DNA from: Echria macrotheca
Lineage: Eukaryota > Ascomycota > Sordariomycetes > Sordariales > Schizotheciaceae
Reading direction: 5' to 3'
Length of the DNA stretch: 64,000 nt
NCBI GenBank assembly: GCA_030411725.1
Contig: MU839832.1
Span: 372,001 to 436,000, forward strand
In this document: one piece after another, positions 35,651-47,320 of the stretch
Numbering within the stretch: the first letter of the stretch is position 1
Layout of the letters: each line of letters opens with the position of its first letter
Position numbers and translations under genes: made by a program
The notes under the pieces: generated by a model
Databases searched by the model: none
Seen by the model: the letters and a program-made list of their open reading frames with translations, nothing else
Told to the model about the DNA's origin: nothing

Positions 35651-36334
35651 GGCTGCCTCGGTTTGCTTGTCGAGCGGGGAAACGAGAAGGGCGGAGCGTT
35701 AGCAGATGCTTCGGACCGGACTATAGCTAGCCGGCCGGATATGTCTGTCGCAGAGATGGTGGTGTCGCATGAAAACAAACCAAAAGCTGAAAATTGTGGA
35801 GGTTTGGCAAGGCAAGTTCCTGGTTCTCGCGGTGGATTCGCGAATGCAGAGACTGGGGTCGAAGCTTTTGGGAGCTGTCCCGCGTCCCAATTGGCGCTAA
35901 AAGGCACCCCAGTCAACAAAAGAATTAGGCGGTCAAGATTCTGCCGCCTTCAACTCCAAGGACACTTCCACGGCATCATTCAGCATTTGAACAATAGGCA
36001 AGAGCCAGCATGGCCCTGGCGGGAACGGTAGGCGGGTTCCAAGCAAGAACAGCCCGGTGGTTCGAACTTCCAGGAGCCGTTCGAGCCGTTGAGCCATCTG
36101 CATCTAGGCAGGTAGTTTGCATGAATTTGCACGTGGTTTGCTCCAACTTTATCAATTTCCTGTACCAAAACCGTTCTAGGAACCTCTACCAACCTTGTTG
36201 ACTGCCTGATTACGATAATGTACAACACTACAAAGGAAGAAACCAACGCCTCGCAGACCTGCAACAATGAACTATATTTGCTGCGCAAATCGGGCCCCCT
36301 GACATGTCAGGAAGCCATCAGCGTCACCACTTGA
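35651..36334. other. Intergenic between PDA1 and NUP192
   Basis: 684 bases holding the 3' end of PDA1 and the promoter of NUP192, both minus strand. No coding frame or repeat worth reporting. Confidence 0.5.
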
Positions 36335-37756
36335 TTAGTGGAAGTAGAAGTTCTCATCCAGCGTCCGTCCGCGGATGTACTGCGGTTCCGTGCCACGGAC
36401 ATAGATGTCCTCGAACAGAATCTGGGGGGTGGCCTCGGGCGCAGCCATGGCCTCAGCAGCAGCAGACTCCTCGTTGACGTGGCTGCGGGCCTCCTTGTCG
36501 ATCGCCTTGAGCTCCTCCTCCTTGGCAACACCCCAGTCGAGGATGTGCTGCTTCAAGCCGGCAATGGGATCGTTGGTCGAGCGCATACGCTGGATCTCCT
36601 CACGGGTGCGGTAGGTGGTGCCGGGGTCCGACATGGAGTGACCGCCGTAGCGGTACGTGACGTACTCCAAAACCATGGGGCCGTGGCCATCGGCGGTCCA
36701 CTTCTTGCCGTAGCTCACAGCCTGCTTGACCGCGAGCACATCCATGCCATTGACCTTGAGACCGGGGATGTATTGTCCGCGCTTGTAGTAGTCCGTGAGA
36801 GCCGAAGAACGGGCCGCAGATGTGCCCATACCGTACTTGTTATCTGCACGCCGTTAGCCTCTGCAACTGCCATGATCTTGACGAAAACTCACTCTCGCAG
36901 CCGAAAAGCGCCGGAAGGTTCCACAGCTTGGCCATGTTGAATGCCTCAAAGACCTGGCCCTGATTGCTGGCGCCATCACCATAGAGAATGACCGATGCCT
37001 TCTTACCACCGGTGTACTTTTGGGCGAACGCGAGACCGGCACCGACCGGGACCTGGGCGCCGACAATGCCGTTGCCACCGTAGAAACCCTTGGTGAACAT
37101 GTGCATAGAGCCGCCCTTGCCGTAGGCAATACCTTCGCGGCGACCGAGAAGCTCGCCCAACACGGCGCGGACAGTAGCCCCGCGCATGTAGGCGAAGCCG
37201 TGACACCGGTACGAGGTGATGACATCGTCCGTCTTCTCAATCGCGTGCTCGATTCCGACGGCAACGGCCTCCTGACCGGTCGACAGATGGCAGAAACCCC
37301 GGATCTTCTTGTCCTTGTAGAGCCGGTCGGCCGCCATCTCCATTTGTCTTGTTTCCCACAGTCAGTTAACACGCCCCAATTGCATACTGTTTTCTGCCCT
37401 CGTCTTACCGGATGACGACCATGTCGTAGTACATCTGCTTCAGCTCCTTCTTGGTGACCTCGATTGTGTAGGGCGGGGGGTCGAGCTCGTACGTCTCGAA
37501 GCTCTCGTCGCTCAGCGTGACCTGAAATGGCTCATCCTCGGACTATCGCCAACCCATCCCCGTCAGCATTGGAATTGGCCTCCGGCATCAATTGACTCGA
37601 TGGACATACCTCCGGGACGGGGCTTGCAACTTGGGCCGAAGCTGCGTTGGTCGTCACCGTTCTCCTCGCCGCAACGCACGAGGCCGTGGCGGCGCGAGGA
37701 GCGACCGCCGCGCGGACAGGAACCGCCCGGGTAAGTCTGGCAGCACGCGAGAACAT
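36335..37756 (-). CDS. PDA1: Pyruvate dehydrogenase E1 component subunit alpha, mitochondrial
   Basis: Thiamine-diphosphate-dependent E1 alpha chain that decarboxylates pyruvate in the mitochondrial matrix, pairing with E1 beta in the pyruvate dehydrogenase complex. Four exons: 37756-37610, 37542-37409, 37347-36893 and 36843-36335 (introns 67, 61 and 49 bp); 414 aa. An Ala/Arg-rich presequence (MFSRAARLTRAVPVRAAVAP) occupies the first 40 residues. Visible landmarks are TGQEAVAVGIE, the substrate-channel CHGFAYMRGA region, the TPP-binding GDGASNQGQVFEAFNMA motif and the regulatory phosphorylation loop YRYGGHSMSDPGTTYR, whose Ser is the target of PDH kinase in other eukaryotes. Exon joins restore the conserved VVIRQMEMAADRLY and CENNKYGMGT sequences, so the model is secure. 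Confidence 0.96.
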
Positions 37757-39748
37757 GATGGATGCTCGCCCGGATTCTCTGAATACGGGAGAAGAGGAGG
37801 AGAAGGAGGACGAAGTCGGTCTCGCGGTGCGAGGTTCAAAAGCCCGGAGATCGAGCTGGCGGATACAACCGGGAGGGAGGTACTGGGGAAATCGGAAATG
37901 TCAAGCAGGAGCTGACTGGTGCTGAACTTTGAGCAAAAAAAGCGACCCAGTTTTCGGTGTTGGGACGGGACAGCTTGTTGAACCAGCCGCTAGGCCCGTT
38001 TTAGCCAAGGCGCAAGGCGGGCAGGGGGTGTTCCGGGCGCGCTTCGGGGTTCCACCGATCGGCCCTAGCAAAGTCATGACAGCTGTTGGAGCGGGTTCCG
38101 GCTCTCGACTCCATTTTCCAAAATCAACGACATGACGCTGTCTTTTATCTTTGTATTTGTCCTAGATGGCAAAGACGAACACAGAAACCGTCATTCTGAT
38201 GTGTACATAGTCCAGAGGCTTCCAGCATTTAATTAACAGTCTAGCCGGGAACAAACAACCTGAAAGCCAGGAAACCCACTCCCTCCGATCTCTCCGGACC
38301 TGAGAGTGAAGACCACTGGGCAGGCCGTTCCTCGCCCCCAAGCTACTCACTGCAGTGTCTCTCGCTCCCATACAATAACAAGAACCCCCCGGTTCCCGTC
38401 GTCTCAACACCAAACCGTCATCCACAATGTCCTAGAAGAGGGAAAGCTCGCGATAATCCCAAAGCAAGGGAAATGGGTACCTATCCTCCCCAGCCCTCCC
38501 CAAAAAAACAGACGGACGGATAGGACTGCTGTAATGAGGTGATTACACAAGATGAAATCAAGTTTGCGCTTCATCCTGTTGATCTCCCGATTACAGTCCT
38601 CTCTGTTGTTCTTTTCGTATTGGAGGTGGCTAGAAAGGCCTACCCTCCCCTCTTCCTTCAGCTAGACCGCGATAGTTTTCCTCGTAGGTGAGATGCCGCT
38701 GCGATGGATAAGTCAGTCTACGTCCCTCTGTACGATGAGGGCCTTTTGGAGTCTGACCAAGGTAAAACCGGACCCCGAGCCCGTATTACACTAGACTCAT
38801 ATCTCGGCTTTCGCGATCCCCATTCAACATACCCTCTCCCCCGTCTTATATAGACTTCGACAATCATTCCTGTACACACACTTCAGATGCAGACGTCAAA
38901 CAGGCCTTCACTTCTTTGCTTGACACAAGATATCAAGGTTTGGGCTGGAGAAGCCCAATAGTTGTAAAACACATCGTTGATATTACTGCCGTTGGTATCG
39001 GAACTCGTAGTTCCACATCCGCCAAACCCGACGGGTTTCTCATCTACCGGCTTTACCTTGAAACTGAAATACACATATGTTACATATACCCGGGCCCAGA
39101 GTGCGGTCCTGTGTCCTGTTGAAGGTCCACGGTGACGGTCAAACAACATGCTTCAAAGTCAGTCGTCGACAACACCGCCACCTTACATGAGTAAAGGAAT
39201 ACATTATCATCAAGCCCTTGACAGATGAGCCTTTCTAACATGATATCTCAGCTCGTCTAATGCACCAGTCGGCTCATTATCGACTTCGACCAGGCCTGAA
39301 CATGACCGTCCGTGATGGATACCGTCCACCATCACGAACTTCCAAAAAATACGATTGAGCCACCTCGGGCAACCAACTACGCTGTGCTTCAAGAATGCAC
39401 CGCTCCAAAAAGATACCATGGCCCGTAAACATGGCACCACGTCTCCCCATGCCCAACACCATCCAGCGGTCCCAAATGCGGACGTAGGTGAACCAACAAT
39501 GCTCTCCAACAAAATCAATACATGATATCAACGCCGTAGCAATGCCCGTGATATTCCTTCCGACAAGTTCGTTTTGTGTGCATTTATGCACATATAAGCG
39601 CGGTCCCTGGTAGATCAATACTCTGGGAAACGCAAGCCCATGGACTGTGAGATGCGAGGAACACCTCACATCCGCCGAGTTGTGCTTCTCCTAGTCGGGA
39701 AGCACTGATAGCAAGACGCCATCGTCTCGGCAAGATGTTCATGGGGAA
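37757..39748. other. Intergenic, PDA1 upstream region; no gene recognised
   Basis: 2.0 kb holding the PDA1 promoter and the 3' flank of the F-box gene. The longest open frame (39277-39669, minus) resembles nothing known and has no supporting splice context. No repeat or RNA gene found. Confidence 0.5.
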
Positions 39749-41961
39749 TTAGAGGGATGGTCCATTCATAAATTGATGGGTGAAAAAGGCTGGCCGGTGG
39801 AGAGGAGCCGTCGAAGGCCCGGGATCGGGCATGTCGATATCCGGGATTCCACCACCTGTTCTCCCATAGTCTAGGGACATAGCACTGAGGGGTCGGGCGG
39901 GTATCGATGTGGAATCGTGTCCCCCACCGGGAAGTGAAAGTGGTCGATCGGAGAGCACTTCTTCGGGTGGCGAGAAGTCAAACACCTAGAATCAAAGGTC
40001 AGCATCACAGAGAACACACTTCATTCGTGGCGAGAAACTCACCTCCATAACAGTCCTACTGTTCTTGAGGGCCATCGCCACGCACTTCTCCTCCTCAAAT
40101 GCAACACGCCAGACAGCCTCCGATTGGGTAATCAGCTCCCGAACGAGGTGGCCAGTCTTGAGGTCCCAGACTTTAACCCTGCCATCACTTCCACCACTGA
40201 CAACTCGAGTGTCGTCGAACTGCAAGCTCGTAACGCTGTTGTCGTGGGCGGCCAGACGGTGGATCGGGCAGAATCTCTCCAGCGACCAAACCCGAACTGA
40301 TCCGTCACTACCTCCGGTGACAAGAGTGCCTCCACGCATTTGGAGCTGTCCAACCAGCGAAGTATGGCCCTGGAGAACAGCGAGGCATTCACCATTCGTC
40401 GCATTCCATATCCGCACACTTGTGTCCAGACTGCCGGTCGCCACCTTGTACCCGTCAAACGCAATGGCGTAGATCTGGCTATAGTGGCCCGCCAGGGTAA
40501 AGAGGCAGCGGCCTTCGGAGATGCTCCATACTTTGGCTGTCGTGTCGTAGCTGCCAGAGACAACGATGTCGCCCTTGATATCCACGCAGCGCACGCTGGC
40601 CTGATGACCGACCAAGACATTACGGCAAACGCCGGCCTTGATGTCCCAGACCCGGAGAGTTGTGTCTCGAGATCCGGAAATGGCAGTGCTCGCATCTGAC
40701 ATCTTCAGGCACCGAACTGTGCTAGTGTGGCCCCGGAGAGTCCAAAGACAAGCACTGTGGGAGATTAGCTTAACAGTCCAAGTCGGTATGGCCGAAACTT
40801 ACCCAGTGGTCAAGTCCCAAACGCGCACATCGCGGTCGCAACCTCCACTGACCAGAATGTCGTCCCAGAGGACCATAGCCCAGACGCCCATAACGTGGCC
40901 CTGAAGAGTGCGCAGCGCGTTGCCGTGTGTGTCAAAGACGTGGATCTTGGCATTGTCGAGAGCCACGACTATGTATTTGGATGAGAGGTGCAAACTCGTT
41001 ACCACACCTCCGTCTTGCGTGATGTTCTTGCTGATAACGCGGCCGCCGGTGCGCCACGCCGCATCAACCAGATATCTTTGTTTGAAGTGAGACTTGTAGG
41101 ACTTGGGTCTCGGCCGGGGAGCTGCGAACTGAGTAGCGCTGCTGTCCAGACTCATCTGCCCGGTAGTGGTTCCTGCACTTGAGAGAGCACTCGGCAAGCC
41201 ACGGCTCGCCGAATCACCATCTGAGCCCCATGAAAAGACATCCATCCTGCCCGAGGCCATTGGAGAAAGCGGGAGAGCCGGGTGAACCTCAGACATTCTA
41301 CGCTGGTAATCGTGTTTGACACACAGGTTCTTCCACGTCATATCGTCGCTGAGCAGGTCTCTCCATCTTCTAGACACCTGAGATGCTCTGGCCAGCACCT
41401 TCGGATCGTCGATAAAGGACAAGATCTAAACAAGAACCAGCGAGTCAGCAATCACGGTACAAAATCAAATCGCAGTGAAACTTGGAATATCAAGCGGGAA
41501 CAGGGGATACCACATACTCGTAGACACAACTCATCGGGCAGACTGGTAAAGGGGTCCTTCTTCAGCAACGGGCTGACAAACTGGTGAACAAAGCTCAGCT
41601 GTTGGCTGGTGCATAAGTTCAGAATGTCGGCGAGGACTCTCATTCTCTGAGGGCCGGTGCACTTGGAGAAGTACTGTCGGAAGTCTGCAAGGTACATGTC
41701 ATCATCTTGCTCGGCGGTATTCCAGTTCGGGCGGGCCTGCGACGGACCCGGGGATGCGGCTGGGGTCGGCGGGGGTGGAGGCGACCCGGTAAGCTGCTGC
41801 TGGTCAAAGTCGGCGGCCGGCGTGCTCATGCTAGGAGTCGGCGGGCCCCGAGGCCGCTGCTGCGGCATCTTGGAGACATGGACGGTATTGAGGTGAAGGT
41901 CGTTGTCGAAGGCACTTCCTCTGCGCTCGGAAAAACTCAGTGGTTTTCCGTATCCTGCCAT
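39749..41961 (-). CDS. F-box/WD40-repeat protein, SCF ubiquitin-ligase adaptor (Cdc4/Pop type)
   Basis: Substrate-recognition subunit of an SCF E3 ligase: the F-box binds Skp1 and the WD40 propeller binds phosphorylated substrates. Exons 41961-41518, 41425-40803, 40754-40043 and 39985-39749 (introns 92, 48 and 57 bp) give 671 aa. The F-box is at about residues 138-185 (FTSLPDELCLRILSFIDDPK.. RRWRDLL), split by intron 1. A linker with SHFKQRYLVDAAWRTGG leads into seven or eight WD units from about 250 (LQGHVMGVWAM, LRGHTSTVRCL, LVGHQASVRCV, LAGHYSQIYAI, LQGHTSLVGQL, LAAHDNSVTSL and others). The C-terminal 80 residues are Pro/Ser-rich. Start uncertain: the frame is open upstream to 42096 without an ATG, so an upstream coding exon may exist. 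SCON-2/Met30-type proteins are the main alternative to Cdc4. Confidence 0.88.
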
Positions 41962-44900
41962 TTTTGCGACACGGTTGCGAGGCCTGGTATTCTCTCGTGC
42001 ACTCCTATGCCTCCGAATGCCCGTCGCCCGTGGTGTGGAAGGCGTGGATTCCAGGTTGTAATCTTTGTCTGGCACCTGGGAGATATTGTCTGACACCGCC
42101 TGCTGGGGAGGGCGCCGCTGTGCGAATGCGACGCGAAACGAGCCGACACGAAATGGTCGCGCTGAGGGGCCGATTGGTGTAAAAGCGACCGAGGCAGATT
42201 CAGCTCGTCGGTCAGGGAAGCAGCAGTTGCCAGGGAGGCGGTAAAGTGCCGATGTCGTGGCACTCCAAGGTCACCCGAGTGAGATCACTGCCAAGTTACC
42301 TCACGGTCGACCACGTGGGTGCATGCGGCTGACAGGGAAATGCGGTCGGCGGTGAGCGAAAGAATGGTGACAACGAGAGGGGAGGATAAAAACAGGCGAC
42401 GAGACACAGCGTGGTGTTCGGGGAGGACGAGGAAAATCGGAAATAGGTGGTGGGATGAACAGTAGCCGTTTGGCCAAGTTGGGACCAAAGGGCGGGGAGG
42501 AAGCGCGAAGTGGCTTCTCACAATAATGGCAATTCGGGCTGGGAACGCGGTCGAAAGTGGACCAAGATCAAAGACTAAGAAAGCGGTGGAGCAGGGCAAT
42601 AGCCATGCGCGATGATCCCATTCCCAATTCCCAGCGTGGAGGTGGTGGAGGTGGAGGGAGAAGGGTCGAAAAGTCGGGAGTCGGAATGTGTGATGTGATG
42701 TGCAGGCGCTGGAGGACAGCGCTGGGATTCCAAGAAATAAGAGGCGGGAGGGCCCTTTGATGGAATTCCACCCCAGATTGGTCCAATGGGTCTACGGAAG
42801 GTGCGGGCTCGATGGTCGGCAGGGATCCGGGGTACGAAGGTACTCCCGGCCGCCCAGACATCCAGAGCCCGCCAGGGCAAGGGGGTCGACTCGCGAATTG
42901 CAAGGGCGGGAGTGGGCAGCAGCGCGCCAGTGCGCCAGGAGGCGGGCAGCGGAGGGGTTCCCCCATGGAGCCACGATCTCGAATCGCAACGCCGTTCGAC
43001 CCTGCGCGTGCTTGCGGCGCCGTGATAGGGCGGCTACAGCCCAGCTCCATCTGTCTGCTGCTTCGTTGGCGGCTGCGATGGCATTCCGAGATGCGTGGTA
43101 ACTTGTTCGACCGTCAGTCGTTGTCGGTTCTGCCGGCCCGGCCCCGAACCTGATGCCGCTGCCTTCACTTTGCAGGCGCTCGCACGCACACCACTCGACA
43201 CCTGCAAGTCTGGACGCAGAGGCGCCGCGGCTCAACGTAAAAGCGCCATCACCACCCTCCATGTCGGTGCGTATGCTGCTCGCGGCGGTCCTTGCGGGGT
43301 CGCAACACTCAGCGTTCGTGTCCAGCAATGCCCGTGGGTTCTGCTTTTTTGCCCTGTGGATGACGGGGTTCAGACGAAGGATCCCTCACGCATGCAAGCA
43401 AGAGCCGGTCACCATCACCATGGAAGGGCAGTTCGTACGGAATACATTGAAGTGAGATTCAGGCATCAACATGTAACTTGGCTAGGGATGAAGCAAACGT
43501 GGTGAGACTCGGTGACAATCAATATCGATATATCTGCAGTTCATTACAGTCTCCTGGTTATGGTTTGCAAGAAGGGAGCAGACTTGATCGGTCTCGGTGG
43601 TGTGGAGCCGATCAGCTGTCTGTCATGAGGGAGCCGGCAAAGGTACAAGTACCAAGCATACTGTCCAGTCCTCCACGCATAGTATTGTGCAGTTGTGAAC
43701 CCACTTTAACACATTCATACTCGCCAACGCACCTCCTGTCATCCCCAACGCCAGAATGCCCAGTACGTCTGACTTATATGCGCTCCCCGGACCGATGCAA
43801 AGATAGCATGACGGCAGGTATTGGAAATGCGGCAACCGCCGTCACGGCTAGATGGGCACGGTGCGGTGCGGAGGAAGAAGCTGTCCCTCTCCGTGCCGCT
43901 GGCCGCGGCCCCCTTCAACGACAGCATGAAACACATACGGCGCTGCTGTTAATTGCGTCCCCCCATTGTGCATGGCTCTGGCCCTATGCTGTCCCACTGC
44001 AACAATCAATCCAAAAAGATGAGAGTGGGGTCTGGGGCGAGAGAGATGGCAGATACGACCCAGGAGGAAAAGGAAACAAAGCTAAGAGAGTCATGCGACG
44101 AGGCGAGAACGACGGTCGAAAAGCTAAGCTCGCGTCATGGTCCAAGATTTCGCCAAAGGGGTGCTGAAACGTCGGGCCCTCTGCGCCTGCATCCCCACTT
44201 TCAGAGCGGCCGTTTCAATCGAAAACTTGGTACTCCCGTCTAGAACCAACTCGGAGAGCCAACTGAGATGCCAACGGTTCTTGCTTAGTATAGGCATCCA
44301 ACATGTTTCCTGCGTATTCGGTCCATGTTGAGTGAACTGTGGTCCCTCCAGCCTGATCCAGGTGACATGTGATGGACCTTTTATTTCTTTTATGCCCTCG
44401 AACAACGGAGACCAACCGTGCTCCGATCCCGCCACTGATGGTTCCTACAATTTCACCCAGAAGCTGGAAAGTACGGATATGCGTTGGAATTTCAAACGTG
44501 ATGCGGAATAACCCCAGCATAGTCCCGTAGTCCACCTTTGTCCATGTTGATCGTGGTCAGTCGATGTCTCTATCATAGGTAATGGGTTTCAAGGGCATCT
44601 GACTTGGGTTGTACCGACTTTCTACAGGCTCAACATGGTATGTGGTATAATAGGGAGGAGGCATATCTCGGTGTCCCCTGAGGAAGAGATTCCTACCTTC
44701 GGACGCTGCCTCTTACGATACAGGAATCGAGTTTCAACATATGCACGGTGAGAAAAATGGACGTCATATCTACAGCTTGTCTTCACGTCACCGTATACTC
44801 TTCCATATCCTAAGCACTTGAATCAAAATAGCCCAAGGGGCGGTGAGTGAGAAACCTTCAAGCACCCCAGAAAAATAGTTCAGGCCTCATGTACGCGACA

Positions 44901-45190
44901 AAAAGGGGCTGCTTGGTTGACAGCTCTCAAAGCTTGGCTAGCGTTGGGGGTGGCAAAAAACACCACATAGCAAGCAGAAGGCGCCGCTGCATATTGACAT
45001 CGCCAGCGAAAATAATTAACGCAAATTCCAACAGAAGTATTCACATCAGTAATACAATCCAATAATACACCCAAACTCCAAAACCCGCTTTCCATCCCGC
45101 TTTAGTCTTATGATGAGACAAGAGTCCAGGAAAAAAAGTCTAAACCCAAACGCCGACCCAGTGATCAACATACACCGCTCTCCCATTAGA
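41962..45190. other. Long intergenic region, no gene recognised
   Basis: 3.2 kb between the F-box gene start and the ZIP transporter stop. The first 300-400 bases presumably hold the promoter and perhaps an unassigned first exon of the F-box gene. Open frames such as 43478-44167 (plus) and 42792-43328 (minus) show biased, repetitive composition and no recognisable domain. A GGTGGAGGTGGAGG tract lies at about 42640-42655. Confidence 0.5.
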
Positions 45191-46590
45191 CTAATGATGG
45201 TGGCCAAACTGCGTCAACAGCGGCAGCAGCATCCCGCCGACCGTGGCGAGCGTATCCCGCATCTGTGGCTTAGCCTGCTTCCTCTGTGTATTACCGGTAT
45301 CCTGATACCCGTTCATACTAGCGTGGTGCTCATGTCCCGGCGCATTGCTATCCTCCTGCATGGCGTGCATGGCGACATAGCTAGGTATCACGGCAGATTA
45401 GCATGCGTCGGCCGAGTATCCGAGCGCGATGTAGACTTACAGGAATGTGCCGGCAGAGAAGAGAAGCAACATGCCGGTCCACCACTCTCCCGAAGGGCCC
45501 TCCATTGAGCCTCCGAGTAATGATATGAGCAGATATGTGCCTATCGCCCCAAACGGCGCCGCGAGGCTGAACACGATGAGATGGCCTCTGGCCGCCCGTT
45601 TTGAGAGACCCTGCTTGAGCAGGACCGATGTCAAACCAAAGGCTGCCGGTGCTTTGTGGACCATTATTGCCACAAATATGATCAGGCCGAGCTTCATGTT
45701 GGACGTCGTTGCTGATGCGCCCATGGCAATGCCATCCGCCGCTGCGTGGATCACCAGACCCGTCGTGGTCGCCAGACTGCGGGACTGCTTCGGCGTGGGA
45801 GTGAGAGACCCGAGGAATCCCTCTGACTCCTCATCGCCGTTGACACTGGAGGCGGCCAGGTTGTCCAGACTAATATGTCGCGTCGCCGGCGCGGCCTGCA
45901 GGCTCTCGGTCGCATGGCGCGGAAGACGGTCGATGAGGAACATCAGCACAAAACCGAGCATCAGGGAGAATCCAATCTCGAAAGTCGGCATGTGGTGGTC
46001 GTCGTGGTCATCCTTCCCGTGTGGCGCCTCGGCGGCAGGAGCTTTCGGGTCTGACTCCTTCTTGTCTTCCCTCCTGTCCAGGCCCAAATCCCGAGCTTCA
46101 ACCGCAGAATTTTGTGTCATTGGTTTGCCTCGGTCTTCGATCTGGTGTACCGCATCGGCCATATGTAGCGCATTCGTCCCCCTTTCCCATACCACCGCGC
46201 TCCTGGGCTGAACGAAATGTCGGGCCTTGTTCCCATGGGAATGCGCCGCCTCGCCTGCCGTGACAATAGCCTCAATTCCCTCTGGTATAATGACTATCAG
46301 TGAAGTGCCGACTAGTATACCGACACCGATGCTTGATAAGAGCCGTAGCTGCGACTGCGAGAGAGTCATGGATAATGGCAATGCGCCGGCCAGGAAAGAG
46401 CTGTCGCGAGCTGTCAGTCTGCGCCCGTCCGTTTGGACTTTACTTAGATGCGATCAAACATACGCCAGGGCCATGACCACCTGTATACAATCATCTTGTT
46501 AGCTCTCTCTGTCGTCTATTGGGTAAAGAGGGGTATTTGTCAAGGAGAGTCACGCACGCTCAGGGCCAGCAGAATTAACAGGCCGCCCAT
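45191..46590 (-). CDS. ZIP-family zinc/metal transporter (ZIP9/Atx2 type)
   Basis: Membrane protein of 399 aa predicted to move Zn or Mn into the cytosol, probably from the Golgi by analogy with yeast Atx2 and human SLC39A9. Exons: 46590-46558, 46480-46464 (only 17 nt), 46400-45441 and 45380-45191. The first three joins rebuild TM1 (MGGLLILLALSVVMALASFLAGALPL). TM2 is LLSSIGVGILVGTSLIVIIPEG. A His/Asp-rich loop (HGKDDHDDHHMP) sits at about 150. TM3 is IGFSLMLGFVLMFL. The transport signature follows as HAAADGIAMGA (TM4) and VHKAPAAFGLT (TM5), then two more TMs ending GTFLYVAMHAM. The two metal-binding His/Asp/Glu positions of TM4/TM5 are largely kept (H, D; H). An unusually short exon 2 is a point to check. 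Confidence 0.9.
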
Positions 46591-47320
46591 CTTGAACAGA
46601 AAACAACAAAGTGTACGATTATACTGGCGGGTTTGTCTCTAGCGATTCCATGGGCGAGGGCAGAGACAAAGGCGGGCGGAGAAGCAATGGACGACGTCGA
46701 AAATCTAGCCAAGGCGTCGCAAGGACACAGTGGAATGAGGTTTTGTGCCTGCATCTTCACGGAGACCCTGCTGTTCAGAATCGGGCAGCTGCAGCCTTCC
46801 GGCTAGTCCAGCTGCAGCCAATAGCTACCCCTGCCGGCCTGGTTGTCAACCCCTGCTAGGAGCAGTCCCCTGTCCCGTTTCTGCATTTTGGAGGTGTACA
46901 AAGCTCCGTACTCCTGAGTTTACACTAGAGAAAGCGATGAAAGGGATGCACATCAAAGTTGATGGCTTGTGAGCTTCGATATATATAATTCACCTCATTT
47001 AATTGTGCCTAGTCTCTGTTTTGCTGCAAAAATACCGTGTACACCAAAGGCAGCAAAAGCAGGGTGCAAAAAGCCCAGGTTCTTTTTTGGCAGAACAGAG
47101 CAAGACAAGGCTCATGGTCCGAGCTTTCAATTAAGAAACGCGACTCCAACCGCGACAAGTGACGCGCAGTGCTCGACTTTCGCAAAGTCAAATCGGCAAC
47201 ACTTTCTTTTTTCTTTTTCCCCAGACCATCGCGAGTTCCCCCACCACATTTCCTCACCGCGAACATCGCCGATCGCCACCACCCTCAAATCCGCCGAACT
47301 CGACTAAAGAAGAGCTTGCA
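46591..47320. promoter_or_regulatory. Divergent promoter region, ZIP transporter / HAT1
   Basis: The two genes start back to back with 730 bases between their ATGs, so both promoters lie here. The sequence before HAT1 is CT-rich (47200-47290), usual for fungal transcription start regions. No specific factor site is claimed. Confidence 0.5.

Noticed and set aside
43478..44167. 229-codon plus-strand frame between the F-box and ZIP genes
   Set aside because: No recognisable domain, mixed low-complexity composition, and comparable frames on the other strand.
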